Source: Strix aluco (Eukaryota > Chordata > Aves > Strigiformes > Strigidae). From it: 64,000 nucleotides of DNA. The DNA lies in the NCBI RefSeq assembly GCF_031877795.1, contig NC_133933.1:25076029-25140028 (forward strand), written 5' to 3'. The position numbers and the translations under genes are program-made. Below, piece after piece: positions 1 to 13,500 of this stretch (positions are counted from its first letter, which is position 1; each line of letters starts with the position of its first letter). Under the pieces are notes generated by a model that saw only the letters and a program-made list of their open reading frames with translations, was not told the origin of the DNA and made no database searches.

Positions 1-584
1 TATTGACAGTAAGTCTAGTACATGTGCATTAACCACGCCTTTCTCCACAGTAGATTTACTTCTAGTTTCTATACTTTGTGGGAAAAAGTTCAGTATTGCA
101 AGGCACTCCATGCCCAATTTTATAACTCCTGATCTTATATACATATGTATGTCATACACATGAATTATATTTTTCTTGCCATCACTAAGAAGTAAAGAAT
201 GTTCACTTACTATTGTTTCCACCTGTATTCTCTGGTATTTAATGGTCTATACAGTAAACGCCAGAAAGGGCGATTTAAAATATTTTACTGCACTATTTAC
301 ACAGATATGCAACAATGGCAGTGCAAGTGCTGTTGGCCTCTAAAGAGCTTTTCTTTAGATTATGCTAGGATAAAGAATCAAAAAAAATCCCCAAACAGGC
401 TGCACTGCAGAGCTGGTCTTTCAGACAATCCTGAATAAACACAGTTCCAGTCCTGCCGCTGTTTCGAGGTATAAGCCTGCCAAGGCAGCAGTAGAATAAA
501 GGTAAATGATGTACTTGGAAAATGTGGCAATCTCAGTCCACCCCAAACGTTTTCAATCTCACAAGTCCTGGCTTTGGAAAAGGG
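1..584. other. 3' flank of DISP1
   Basis: DNA beyond the predicted DISP1 poly(A) site. No gene is recognised. In other amniotes TLR5 lies beyond DISP1 in convergent orientation; none of it can be seen here. Confidence 0.5.
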
Positions 585-867
585 AGAGTTTCTTTGTAAC
601 ACTTTATTTCTTGAGATGGTTTATAAGGAGAATTCAAACTCTAATGCCCTGGGACAAAAACTAAATTAAGCATAATCCATCTTACGAGTTACAGCAAAAA
701 ACCATTCTGGACAACATCAGGTTTTACTACATGAAACGGCTTTATGAAATGTATAAATCTTACTGTTCTATAAAATACATTTTTCGTTCCAAAATGCAAA
801 TTATAATAATTAGTGTTTTAAACTTACTTTTAAAAGAAAGACACAGGATTGCCAAATTAAAGATTTA
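585..867 (-). other. DISP1: DISP1 3' UTR
   Basis: This is the stretch from the stop codon to the predicted cleavage site, about 280 nt. A canonical AATAAA lies at 608-603. The region just beyond, about 575-540 on the minus strand, is GT-rich (CTTGTGAG, GTTTGGGGTGG), as expected downstream of a poly(A) site. The exact cleavage base, near 585, is estimated. Confidence 0.6.
603..608 (-). terminator. DISP1: DISP1 poly(A) signal AATAAA
   Basis: Canonical hexamer on the minus strand about 260 nt after the stop codon, with a GT-rich element 30-60 nt beyond it. It is the best candidate for the main 3' end. Confidence 0.6.
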
Positions 868-869
868 TT
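864..869 (-). terminator. Second AATAAA overlapping the DISP1 stop codon
   Basis: The sequence CTATAATAAATC places an AATAAA so that its first two bases are the last two of the TAA stop (870-868). Use of this signal would leave almost no 3' UTR. The signal is certain as sequence; its use is not. Confidence 0.3.
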
Positions 870-3800
870 ATAGCGTTTTTATTAACAAACTTTCATTGGA
901 AAGTTCTGGGCGCATTAACATAGGAGGCACATTGGCTTCGATGTTTGGCATTTGACAGTCAACAGAATTGCACTTCACTGTGATAGCCTTGCTACAACAG
1001 TGTGAATTTTCACGGCAACCCTCGTAGCGAGCCTCTCTCGCTGACCTATTCAGCAGATGTTTTTTATCATTTTGGTCAGCCTTCAAAACCCCGTCATTCT
1101 GCAAAGAACGCTGATCTATCTTGCTCTCAGCTTTCTTTTTCTGCTTTGACAGAGAGGCTTTCTTGCTTTCAATCCCATTCGCTTCTGTACCACTCTTTTC
1201 ATCACACTTGTCTGTCTGCTGACAGAATCCCTTTTGGTTATTTGATACACTGTTCTCACATTCAGAGCAATGCACTATTAGAGGTCCTGCGTTTCGACAG
1301 AGAAACTGTGAGGAGCTCATCACCCTTGGAACAGTTCTTACATTTTCCTCCGGGTTTTGATGAGCATGTGAATCTGTCCTATTTATTCTTTGATGTGCCT
1401 GAAATTGTTGCACGGACTGGAGGAAAAAATTTTTAGGCAGGGAGTTCTGCGTCATCGTTCTTTTGAGCCTTCCTTGAAGGCAACTGCAGTGGAGGACATG
1501 CTGGACTGGATGCACGTACCCTTCGGCAGCTTGCTGTAAAGCATTTATAGGAGCTACAGAGCTTTGGATCTGTACAGCTGCCGGTGAAGGAGAACACTGG
1601 TAACAGAAGGTGTCACTTAACTGCTGACATGAGTGTGGGCTCCACTTCACTGCCACTTGCTTATATGCATCGGGACAGCTACACTGCCTGTTTTGAGAGA
1701 AAATTGGGCATATGGTGTGTTGGTCAATACATGTCTGTAACATAGCTGAACTAGCAACATTTTTTATGCTTTTACTCATTTCACTATTATAGGCTGAATG
1801 CATAGGCATACATGTGTTTTGGGGCCTGCTGCTGAAGAGCTCTGAGCAGATATGAGTTTCTTCGTAAGTCACTTTCTCTGCAGGGTTACAGATACCTGTT
1901 TGTGATGCCAGAGGCTCGAGCTCATAGTGCTCATGCTCCATTTCTGGTTTTTGACTTCTGGAGTCCAGCTGATATTTGCTAACAGGATGTGATTTATTTT
2001 GACCTCTGCCCCCTTGGGCTCCTGAAAAGGTCTGAGAAAAGGCATTACACCGCAATTTTTTTGGTAGTGGGATCTGGCCACAAGTGCCCTGAGGTCCAAG
2101 GCATCGGCACATGCACTGGAAGAAGAACGTTGCAAAAGCCCAACTAATGCACATTATAAGCATCATAAAAGTGCCAAGCTGCGTGTACGCCAATACTGTA
2201 GAGGGCATCATCATTGCTCCAGCTACAAATGTGGTCAATGCAGCCATTGCAATAGCAGAACCCATACGGCTTAAAGAAAAAATTACTTTTCCCTCTCGGT
2301 CAGGGTCAGGGGCTAAGCGATAAGCCACTCCGTAATGAACAGCGAAGTCTACAGATAAGCCAACGGCCACCGAAATAGTGACGGATTCTAACACATTTAG
2401 CTCCCATCCAAGAAGAACCAGAGAACCTACAGTGACAAAAATAGTTCCAGCTATTGAAACTATTGCATAAAGACTTATAATTATATTCCAAGTTGTAAGA
2501 AGCATTACACTAAACGCAACAGCAACTGAAAGACCCATGGCAATTAGAGTACCATCAGAAAGACTGTCCTGAAGATCATAAAATTCAAGGTTACTCACAA
2601 ACCAACCATTGCTAAGACCTTCAGGAGCAGAGCTAAGCTCACTTGAAATCCATGAGTCTACCTCTCTGTAGAACTGATGCATTTTCTCATAAGCCAGCGT
2701 GAAGAGGTAGGTGCTTTGGAACTCCAACACCACTGCCCTGATGGTGTCATTTAGGTCAAAGCGAGGCCCTGGGGTTTTACTATCTAAATGGTACCCTGTG
2801 CTTCTTTCTAGCTCCATTATAGCTCTCTTGATACATAATTCGAAAACTTCTTGTTTGTATGGAAAGCTCCAGTGGCTGCAGCAGGGGTAAAGAGATGGCT
2901 CATCGCAGTCTTGATTTTCCATCCACTGCTTAAATGTTTCAATGAAGCAGCTTGTGAAGTCTTGTTCTTCAGTCTGATAATAAAATGTTTGATTTCTTAA
3001 CTTCTGACAGAAACGTAAAATCCAAACCTGTGAAGCTGGGCTAGCGATATTAAAACTGCTATCTAGCTGCAGCTTTCCTTTACTTTTAGGGTTTAAAGGG
3101 TCACCATTATCCTCAGGTGTGACACCCCAGATTACTGTAATTGGCATGTGGAGCTCTTCTCCATGATGGACACGTTCAAACATAAAAAGCTTTTTGTATT
3201 CTGCATCATATCGTTCGAATGGGTGAGAAGACCTAAATACCTGAAACTCAGAGAGCTCCAATGACGGCAATTTCATCTTTGGATTTACACACACAATATA
3301 TGCTCCACCAACTGTTAAGGCAAGGAACCAGAAAAGCCAAATATATCGAAATTTGATAACAATGCATGGCAAAACTTTTTCAAAAAATATCCTGGATGCT
3401 TCTGAGACTGCAAAAATAATCTTGTGGAACATTTGGCACAACACTGTCCAGCAGTTTTTGTTGTTGTATACCCTCTGCTGAGGTTTCTTAAAGCAACTGA
3501 AAATATTGAGAAGATATCGTTCATGTAATACAACTACAGCAGGTAGCCATGTAACCATCAGAACATAATTCACCAAAATGGCAGTGCCGGCATAAACACC
3601 AAAACACCTGATTGCTGTGATATTGCTGACATAATTAGCATAGAAGGCAGCAGCGGTAGTAAAACTTGTGACAAACATAGAAAGAGCAGCGTGCTGCAAT
3701 GTGATGCTCACTGTTTCAGAGGTTCCAGCATGAGGTTTATCAAATTTTGTGTAGTTCCAAACGTCACATAAGACAAAAGCATCATCTGCTCCAATCCCAA

Positions 3801-4512
3801 CAAGAATAATCAATGCTGTGAGATTCATGAATGGAAAGAACTCAAAATTAAATACTACCCGATAGAGAAAATAAGAAATAATCAAGGAACTAATTATTGC
3901 AAACATAGTCATCAGCGTGATAAACATGGACTTCGTGTATACACACATAACTAATAAAACAATTACAATGGCTATGGCAGGATACACAGTATCCATCAAC
4001 AGGTAATCTTGAAACAATCTATGTTTTATTCCAAACTCAATCCCTGTGATGGTTGTTACACCATCCGAAGCATTCCAGTTCTCAAAGTTATCTAGGTAAA
4101 TACTCATCATGCTTTCCCCTTTCTCAGTCGGAGAGAAGAGCATGCTGTATTTTAAAGCTGGTAAGACATAGTCAGCTGTCTTTGGGCTTAGAAAATCCTT
4201 GTCCACTAGATAGTGAAGGATCTGGTAAACAGCATTGTACTTGGTACATTTGCGAGGCACGTTTGTACACTTGAGTTGGTCCTTCCTTTTGGCATTCATA
4301 TCCCAGCAGTCCGGCCCCAGGGTTCCGTTGTAGTAGTATTTGGTACATGTGCGAAGCAGCTTTAGGGTGTGAGACACGTCTCGTTCTACAATTTTTTGAC
4401 ACGATGACCTGTTGTTTAGAATAGCAATATAGTTGCCCAGTGTCCAGCTGGGACAGCACGAAGCAGCAGTGGCTCTCTGGCAGAGATCGCCAAACTGGGA
4501 ATGGGATCTGAT
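868..4512 (-). CDS. DISP1: DISP1 exon 8 (coding part): sterol-sensing domain, ECD2, TM7-12, C-tail
   Basis: The acceptor is CTTTATACAG at 4513, and the first codon is Ile329. The exon encodes residues 329-1542 in one uninterrupted frame, consistent with the single large terminal exon of vertebrate DISP1. In order: the rest of extracellular domain 1; the sterol-sensing domain (TM2 from about 504, TM4 with GIGADD, TM5, TM6 to about 657); a cytosolic linker; TM7; extracellular domain 2 (about 738-983), Cys-rich around CSHWSF; TM8-TM10, with GLSVD giving D1050; TM11 and TM12 to about 1130; then a long, probably disordered cytosolic tail rich in Cys, Ser and Gln, ending SLLIKTL. The stop TAA is at 870-868. 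Alternative upstream starts in this frame are irrelevant because the frame continues from exon 7. Confidence 0.97.
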   Translation of the reverse strand: MRSHSQFGDLCQRATAASCCPSWTLGNYIAILNNRSSCQKIVERDVSHTLKLLRTCTKYYYNGTLGPDCWDMNAKRKDQLKCTNVPRKCTKYNAVYQILHYLVDKDFLSPKTADYVLPALKYSMLFSPTEKGESMMSIYLDNFENWNASDGVTTITGIEFGIKHRLFQDYLLMDTVYPAIAIVIVLLVMCVYTKSMFITLMTMFAIISSLIISYFLYRVVFNFEFFPFMNLTALIILVGIGADDAFVLCDVWNYTKFDKPHAGTSETVSITLQHAALSMFVTSFTTAAAFYANYVSNITAIRCFGVYAGTAILVNYVLMVTWLPAVVVLHERYLLNIFSCFKKPQQRVYNNKNCWTVLCQMFHKIIFAVSEASRIFFEKVLPCIVIKFRYIWLFWFLALTVGGAYIVCVNPKMKLPSLELSEFQVFRSSHPFERYDAEYKKLFMFERVHHGEELHMPITVIWGVTPEDNGDPLNPKSKGKLQLDSSFNIASPASQVWILRFCQKLRNQTFYYQTEEQDFTSCFIETFKQWMENQDCDEPSLYPCCSHWSFPYKQEVFELCIKRAIMELERSTGYHLDSKTPGPRFDLNDTIRAVVLEFQSTYLFTLAYEKMHQFYREVDSWISSELSSAPEGLSNGWFVSNLEFYDLQDSLSDGTLIAMGLSVAVAFSVMLLTTWNIIISLYAIVSIAGTIFVTVGSLVLLGWELNVLESVTISVAVGLSVDFAVHYGVAYRLAPDPDREGKVIFSLSRMGSAIAMAALTTFVAGAMMMPSTVLAYTQLGTFMMLIMCISWAFATFFFQCMCRCLGPQGTCGQIPLPKKLRCNAFSQTFSGAQGGRGQNKSHPVSKYQLDSRSQKPEMEHEHYELEPLASQTGICNPAEKVTYEETHICSELFSSRPQNTCMPMHSAYNSEMSKSIKNVASSAMLQTCIDQHTICPIFSQNRQCSCPDAYKQVAVKWSPHSCQQLSDTFCYQCSPSPAAVQIQSSVAPINALQQAAEGYVHPVQHVLHCSCLQGRLKRTMTQNSLPKNFFLQSVQQFQAHQRINRTDSHAHQNPEENVRTVPRVMSSSQFLCRNAGPLIVHCSECENSVSNNQKGFCQQTDKCDEKSGTEANGIESKKASLSKQKKKAESKIDQRSLQNDGVLKADQNDKKHLLNRSAREARYEGCRENSHCCSKAITVKCNSVDCQMPNIEANVPPMLMRPELSNESLLIKTL

Positions 4513-7500
4513 CTGTATAAAGACAGGCAGGGCAAAAAATCCAGTTTAAAGTAGTAGTCTGAATTATTAGAAACATTCACCCACAAAAAAAATCCCAAAG
4601 TGATGAAAATTCAGCTTATGGTCCTTTTGTGTTAATATTTTAAATTCTTACTTCCACGCACATTGTTTTTGGTCAGTATCCTCTTACACCCAGCAGACTA
4701 AACCAGCAGTAACTCAGTACACTGACTTGTCACAGTGGCATAAAATTGGCAGAGGTGTTAAGAATATTGTAATTCTATTGTTTGAAGATGCACTGAGGGT
4801 TTTCTTCCCAGACTGAGGGCCATTAATTCTATTATTTTGTGCTATACTCCTGAAAATACACAATCAGCCATACATCAATGAAGTTTCATTCTGCTTGGAA
4901 TCACATACTGAAGTTCCTAGGAGAGGCAGGGACTTACCATCCAGAAAGAAAGGATGTGACAGCTTTATGACGGCTTCCATCATCTGACCTCTCTTCTACA
5001 ACATCACTGTATGAGTCTTTTTTAGCTCTTGTACAGCTGACAGACATTTCCCCCAACCAGGCCAGCCTGCCACTGTGTGTCCCTAAGGCATGCAGGATTT
5101 CCAAGGCACAAGCACAAGATAATTCCGCTGTGGCATGAAGCACCCCAAAAAAAGCCCTGCTGCACAGAGGCGACGGTCATGGCTCTGAATGCTGCACCCA
5201 CCGTGGGACGAACTCCCAAGAATTGATTCAGGAGCGGAGTGGAGGAAGATGCAGCAGCAGCAAGGCCAGAGAAGTCATGGGGACAAGCAGGCACAGAGTC
5301 AGGTCGTGGGGGAGGACTGCTGTTGTCAGCTCAAGTGACTGCCCAAAGCCTAGGAACTCCTACCAGGGCTTTACAAAAATTATAGGAATTTTAGCATTTT
5401 GGTTAAGGACTCTCCTCAGCTAAATAAGTGTTAATCCCTTACGTGGATGCTCTTCTTTCACTTCAAGAATATTCCAGATTTAGCTGAAGCCAGTAAGAGC
5501 ACAACTTATCTAAATCACCATAAGGCACTTCTAGGCAAAATTGACAGGATCTATGAAACAGAGCTGAAACTCTTAAGTAACAAGTCTAGGTCAGGGACAT
5601 TTTCTCAAGTTGGGAAAACTCAATCCTGATAGGGCACAGGGAATATAAATCTTAAAAGCCATAACTTCTGGCTTGTTACACATGATAAATTGGAATTAAT
5701 CCTTCAAATAGGTATTTGTACAATTTCAGTCTTAATCAAGTTACACAGAATGAACACATAATAATACAGCCACGTGCCTAAGAGTTTACAGGATTGGGCC
5801 CTGAAACCATTATCCATGTATGTTTTAAATTTAGGTATTCTGAAATATATCACTTTGCTTTTTTTTTTTAAAGCAAAATCACACCAGTTTATTATTAACA
5901 ATCCTTTATAATGCAGACAAAAAAACTGCACTTGGGGATTCTCATGGCAGTGATAAAAGCTTTAGTACGGACTTAATTTTGTCAACCAGTTTCTGAACAA
6001 TAACAAACTGGCATTCCAAAAACCCAGGATAATTCACATTTGATTGTTTCCAGATAAAAACACTCTACACATGCAAACTCAGGAAAAGCTGAACAACCTA
6101 CTAAATAAAAGGAAGCACTGGAATAGCATATCTGTATTTTTCATGGCACATCTCCAGCTTAATCCTATGAGGATATAATAGGCAAATTGGGAGGAAAGGG
6201 TTGTATTGTCTTCTCTATGTATTCAGGTTCAAGATGGGACAATGAGGTTTATAGGCTGTTCTTCAACACTTGCTGCAGGCCATAAACATTCACTGGTAAA
6301 TGTTGCCAAAGATAAAGTAACACGAGCTGGCAGCTGGAAATTAGAAATTAAAATACAAAATTTAGCTCTGGATAGCTCATTAAAATACTTTGTAAAATGT
6401 TAATATATTGTAGCATTGGGCTTTGTTGGTGATCCAAAGGAATTGAAAAAGGCCATTTTGCTGTTGCCAGACTTAGTCTGCCACTGGCAACGTTTTCATT
6501 TATTTTGGAACAAGTAAGGAAACTAAGCTGTGCAACCTGTGCACATGCTGTATCTGTGGGCAGACCTGCCCAAATGGATCTACACAGTGACGGAGAATCA
6601 CAAATACACCGTTTTGGGGAAGCAGTCTGAGGAGATCATTTACGGTCTTTGAAGTTTATAAAAGAACTGTTTACAGTTTATAGGGAAAACATTCTGCAAT
6701 TAACAGGTGAAAAAAAGGGCTCTTCTTATGCAAGTAGTAAAAAATTAGAACACCTCCTACGGCTATTTTGTATATAAAGTTTCCATGAAGATTATAGGAC
6801 TACCATATGCTAAGCAGCTGCAGGATGGAGCCCCGAAGTGTCAGTAAAACATATAGTTAAAGTAGTTACAAGCAGATGGGAATACAATTAACACATAGGG
6901 GATATACTGTTAGTTCATACTAAAGCAAATACTAGTTGGTGCTGAAATCCTACTTATCAGAAAAATACAAAAATTCTAAGGTTTGCATTTCCAGAAAATA
7001 GTGTCTGATTTTCCTGTCTTTGAATACAGAAAGCTTTGCCACTTATCTCAACAGAACTGTGGCCCTAAACAAGCATGAATTCAACAACAAAAATAACTAC
7101 AGCCAGAAGAGAGTCTGTAAGACCAGAAGGTCACTGAAGTCATCAATTTCTTCTGATAGCTGCAGTGCAAGTCAGCATCCTCTCTAGGGACTGACTGCTA
7201 GCAGAACTTAGCATTCAGAAGTGGGGCATATCACAGCACTTCATGCGTTCTAAAAAGTGTTAGAAGTGCTTAGAAATTGTTAGAAAGTGTTAAAGTGTTA
7301 AAATCATTTAAACATGTTATTTGTAAGTAACAAGCATTTTTTAAAAAATTTGGTGAAAAAAGCGTCAGTCCTTTCTGAGCACTGAGTACCTAATTTTTAT
7401 TATAAATTTACATGTAGGCCAGCAAGAATTGCGAAACCTAACCAGAGCAATTGGTTTTGTCTAGTAACTAGCTAAAAATCAATGCTTGCTATCATGATGC

Positions 7501-10500
7501 ACGGTCATTCTGCTCAGCTGAGATGTTAGATTATTATATTCTTAAGTAAAGACCTAAATTACAAAAAAGACCCAGAGACACATTACCTGCAACAATAGTC
7601 TCTCTAAATATCTATACAACTATGGGTGTAGCTGAAGTAACCAACATTTAATTTTCTGAAGTGTTCTTATTTCAAAGGAAGAGCTATTTTTAAGGATGCA
7701 AGATGTGTGGTGCTTGTTTTTTTCAAGTAAAATAGTTTCATCCTTCCCTCAGAAAGTAAAGCAGCATTTGAAATAGTACATTACTATCGAACTGTGCATA
7801 TAAGGGAAAAAAAAGATAAATTCCTCAGGAGTAATGCAACCATTACAAAGATTATTCTTCAGAGGTAATTAACTGTCTTTATTCTGTTATACAAAAATAT
7901 TTTGGTTTTTTTATTCAGCCTGCATTGCTTTGCAATGATCTATACTACCCAGGATTTACCTGCATCAGTTGTCTATATGACTAAACTTGTACAGTTAAAT
8001 ACAGAGATTAGCATCTGCTTCCTAACTCTTAATTTTTGCCCTTGTAAAAGATTCTTCACCACTGTATCTCCTGATTGAACTGGTGATACGATTGCTCCCT
8101 AGCTCAGTTCATTCAAAACTGAGCTGGGTTAGTTTAAATACGGTACTTTGCTCACCTAGCTCATTCTGATTGAAAGAGATAGAGGGTAATCACATGAGCC
8201 ATCCTGTTGATGCAATAATCACTGATAGGGAAAAAGGAACATTTCATGAGCATGTGAGGACAAAAACCACTTACACCAACTGAGGCCACCCAGGACAAAG
8301 TGCCTGTCAGCAGACTGACAAGGGAGATTCATTATACAATGTTTCACTACAGCTCAACATTTTAAGCAAGCAAATGTCAGCTGTTAGGGAAAACAGTTTG
8401 GGAATTCTCTAAATTAATAGAGTTGTCTTAAAGGCAATGATAAACAAAATTAATAATTAAAATATTCCTTATTAAATAAATGTGGTATAATATGAATTGC
8501 TTAGGATTTTTTTTTTAGGAGAAAAAAATTGGAAATAAATAATTATTAATAGAAGAAAAACATATTACTTTATTTCCATACAAAGTAACTAATAAACAAA
8601 ATTTTATAGTTACTCAGCAGTTCGAAGGAGTTCACTCCAGCAAGTGACAAGCTTTTATTTTACAAATATACCATCTCAATGATTATTTTATTTTAGCCTG
8701 TGTCAGTTAACTTCCATCAATTGAAACTGGACATCAATTTCTATCAGAAAGTGATGTCCAGTGAAGTGCTAAATTATCTTCTAACACATGCAAAAGAAGC
8801 TATGGTAGCCTCTGAAGCTGGCTATTACAATGGTTATTTTGACTATGCAAGGTACCAAGTACAAGGAAAGCCAAGAAAAATTACAACAGTGCCAGACAGA
8901 CAAGGCCAAAATGTCTTCTTTCATTTACCCACTTTTAAAGAGAAAACTAGTATTACTCTGGAAGTATCACTATCCACATCTAATTAATTGGACTATATTT
9001 CTCCCTACTGTATCTATGTTCCTTTGATCTCCATCTGCCAACTTATTCTGTTTTGAGCTTTAAAAAAAGAAGTCTGAGTGACCCACTGGGTGGGGCAGCT
9101 AATTCACCTGAAGGTGAAAAAGCAAGAAAAATGAATAATTTGCTGAGAAACAAAACCAAAAATCCATGGAATAATATTCTAAGAGGTAACACACAGCAAA
9201 AGTTAAGATAGTCCCTTCTGCAAAGAAACTTCTGAAGCAAACCTCCTCCATCCCATTCTGGATGGTGTTAGTAGCAAAATCAAATACATTCCCCTATATA
9301 ATCCAATTTACAAATTAAAAGTTGCTTTTTAACTTCATCTGCATGCTGACTGACCATTTGAAAAGGATATGAACAATGTGAAGTCCTCTCATATGCTACT
9401 GGATGGCAACGGGCAGCAAAACAGTTTCAAATACACGCTTTACATTTGCAAATTAAACAAATTAAATGCCATCTCTACTTACCCTCAAGTTATCTACATT
9501 GCACATTGACTTAATTGCATTCAAATTCCATAAATTCTCTCCTTCTGTTGATGTAAACACCACTCGTGAATAGCGATCACCTGAAATTACAGGAGGGAGG
9601 TTTTATAGGTTGTTTGGGTGTGTCTGGTATCAAAGACTGAGGCAAAATCCCACCATTCAAATGACACAGATGAAATCTTTGTCAGGTCATGGGAATTCAC
9701 CTCCTTTTCAAGATGAGCTATTTATCTGTAAGACTCAGTCCACATGAAAGTTTCAGTTTCCTTAAAGTGCTTATAGTAAATATGGCATCTTCAATACTAT
9801 ATACCACTCAGAAGCTCTACAGACTTCTATTCAAGCAAACTATCTTCTGAAATGTGACAAACAAATAAAAATCAAAAGATCTAATCAGCAAACTATGAAA
9901 TTCTTGGCACAGCATAATGGCAGTACACAGATAATAGTAATCAAGGGCTGATTTAGTAAGTAATTTGGGAATATAAATAATAATTATAAAGCTGTTTCTA
10001 CAAGAATGTTTTTGCTTTAGAAGCAAATGACTGCAGTGGAAATTGTTGCGATATCCTTGAGGCCATTTTAAAGAATTCTACAGTTTAGACACATACAGCT
10101 TAAATTACAAGTTAAATCACATTTATTAGAAGACAGCTTTTAGGAAAGGAAATAATTACTTAGTGGCAGTGAGATCTTTATGCATACCTAACAAGGGAAA
10201 CATATATACAAACACACGGTGCTGCATATATGGTACTTTGGGTTAAGAAACATTATCGCATCCATTACAATATTCCAAAACCCAAAAGGCTGTATTTTTC
10301 TCACTGCTGTGAACGTGCAGAATTTTTGCCTTTCACGGGAGTGTAATGAAAAGACTCGGGGTAGTGCTCTATGAACCTCTGACCGTGCTTTAGTATGAAG
10401 CAAACTGAAATCTGCAGATCCTGGAGCAAAGAAAGAAAGATACCAGGAATGACAAAAACTGGTTAAGAGGAAATCAACTGTTTTCTTTACATAACGGACT

Positions 10501-13500
10501 AGCAAACTTTCCCATAGAAGCACAATTCCTTCATGACTGACATGACTGAGACTACGCAGAAACAGTAGTGGAAAGAATGAGAGTGAGACTATCCAGAAAC
10601 AGTGGGCAGGATAAGAGGAGTTAATTCTGCTACACGTTGCAGTTAATGCTCAGTAGAGTTTCGAGTACACTTCCTCTTCCTTACACAAGATATGCTTGGT
10701 CTAATTTGGTTCTGCTCACAGGAGCAGAAATGACAACCTTGCTCACATCCTCTCACTTAGATGTAAGACCATACTGTAATCGAAAAAAAAAAAAAAAATC
10801 ATAAATCTGTTTTCCACCCTGGTTTTTACTGGTCATTGCTCTCTCAGATCAAGTAATATAAACAAAAAATTTCACAATTATGTTTTTGTGTTCTGTTATC
10901 AGTCCTCACATATTGAAGTAGCTGCAAAAGAGCCCAGGTCATTATATGAATAAAGGCAAGATCTACATCTGCTAATGCATGCTCTCTGCCAGAACAGGAC
11001 TTATCAAAGTTTTGCAGTATGCCTTGCAAAAAGTTAATAAAGACTTCTTTGTCTTTTTTGACCTCTACTTTAACTTAGACAGTTTCATAAGCCTTCAGTA
11101 CTTTAAGGGGGGAGGGGGGTTAATTTTTGTTTCTTTGAGGGGGGTGTTTTGTTTGGGTGGTTTTTTTGTGTGTGTAGTATTTTGTGGGGGGTTTTTTTTT
11201 CCTACACAACGCCCTAAATTCTGTACAATATATGACCTGTGGATGTCTTTTACGACATATACAGGAAAAGTATTTTGATTTAGGTTTTTTAGAGTTAACG
11301 GCACAGATAAAACTCAGTTTCTTCCCTAGAGTGAATTAAGTGCTACCTCCACAGTTATACACAAACCACTGCTTTTATAACGATCAGTATTACCAATAAC
11401 TAATAAAAATCCTTACAGGAAATGAAACCACTTAAAGGAAGCACTTTAAGTAAATAGAGTTGCTTCCTAGGAAAAACCAATAAAACACAACATTTCTTCA
11501 GACTTCTGCACACAGAAAGAAGGTGCTTATTGTGAATATACCAAGCAAAAAATATTTTCCTAATAAGGGGTACAATATATAGAAGAGCTCAGAAATGATT
11601 CAACTGGCAGAAGTATTTAGCCTTCCTTACATAATTTCTCCACTTACTTGGAATATCACAGAAAAAGGTATCCTTGTGGAAGTTCCAGTCTGCTTGCCTC
11701 TTCTCTCTTTCGTAGTGATCATCTGACCATCTGTCATCTTGATGACTAAAACAGAGTAAATAGTTTTACCTTACCTTAGCAAAGAGATTATTAATAGAAG
11801 CAGCATCCAAACAAGCCACACATCATAATAGCTCTTACATATGAGAAAACGTATTTTTACCAATGTGACTTTGGTATACAAAACCTGAAACACTCACTGA
11901 ATTTTTTGTTTAAATTAGAGACTTCAGAGGAAATTACTTTGAGCCCAGTACTGACAATATCAATAATTCAAAGAGAAAACTAAAATGATACACTTTTTTA
12001 AAGAGCTTGAGATGGGAAATACCTAGTTCCATGTGGAAGGCCTTGAGAATTGTAGATGATCAGATTCAACACTTATTGGAATCAGTGGCAGTACATATAT
12101 TAACTTCAGAGGGTACTGAAGCAAGCAATATGTACATACAAAAAAACCTCCAATAAAATAACATGCATTTTTAATATAAATTCTTACCTTTTAGCTTGTT
12201 CATCTGCATATTTGAAAGGATAGTTTGCAAGTGTTGCTTTGTACCCTGTGTTTTTCACCATATTGTTCCATGTGACCAATCTCTGTCCTATGGCTGTCCC
12301 TCTTGGTTCAAAACCCTAAGAGAAGAGCATCGCAAAATTCCATTAATACTTTTCATTCTTTCGCTCAAATGGGAAAGTGGAAACATGATCAAAGTGATGG
12401 ATAGTTTTCATTATGAAGCACAGTTACTCCAGACATCTACGTTTAAAAGATAAAATGCTTTATGACAAGTCAGACAAAATAATGACTGACTGTATAGAGT
12501 GATAAGGAATTAAGAATTCTTGCACATACAACTTTTCTCCCCAAGAAGTGATGATGATTTAGTCTATCAAACATTTAACACTTAGTTTTCAGAGCAAGGG
12601 CATTCTATAAAGTCCTCTTCTGTATCTCAGTTATCACTCTTTACTGATTAAATATGATTAAAATCACTCAAGTGTATCTCCTCTATTTCTCCAAGAATAA
12701 GGCAAATCTTTAAATAATTTTGAAAGTGACTTTGAAATAATTTTAATACCTTGGCTGTTTTCAAGAAATATCCATTACATATGGAAATGTACAGATATAC
12801 ACTACTATAAGTAACAAAAACTTATAGGAACAGTGTATTTTTATTTGAGGATAATAAATACAGTATTTTCATAAAAGTCCTGAAAGCTACTCGCGGGTAA
12901 GACAGCTCATGAAAAGTAAGAAATGACCACAGTATTTAATAGAATCTGATAAAAATTACTTTCAGTCTTTCAATATGGATATAATTTCATCCCCAGAAGG
13001 CACTTAGAATCCCCTTTCCTTTAATAGATCCTGGCCCTCACTCTTTGAAACCTGATTTAGAACGTATGGTCTGTGTTGTACTGTGCTGTACATCTAAAAC
13101 TGGGATGAATTTACATTATTCAATCTACACCAGTTCTGTTGAAGGACATATGACCTTTCAACAGCAAAATGCAGAAGGAATTTAAGCTAGTGGAATACAC
13201 TCTCTGATGGCAACTGTATCTTTGTATAATCATTAGCTGCTCCAATGTCAAGATTTCATAATATTTTTTCTTTAATTAGAGGAACTACGAGGCTCTTCAA
13301 CAACTCGTTTCTTTCCTGGATTCATTAGACAGAACTTGCTTTTGCAAGCTTACTCCCAATTGAATGTCTCTGAAAATTGATTCCCAAAGAGATTCATAGT
13401 ACAGGAAACTTTTCCAGGCATATTAAGAGAGTCGGTTTTTTCCTCTGGGCAGATCTCAATTTAAGAGGAATCTTGTACTTGCATCTACTGCTTACTGGTA

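Noticed and set aside
1002..1436. 144-codon plus-strand frame
   Set aside because: It is antisense to the conserved DISP1 C-terminal coding exon.
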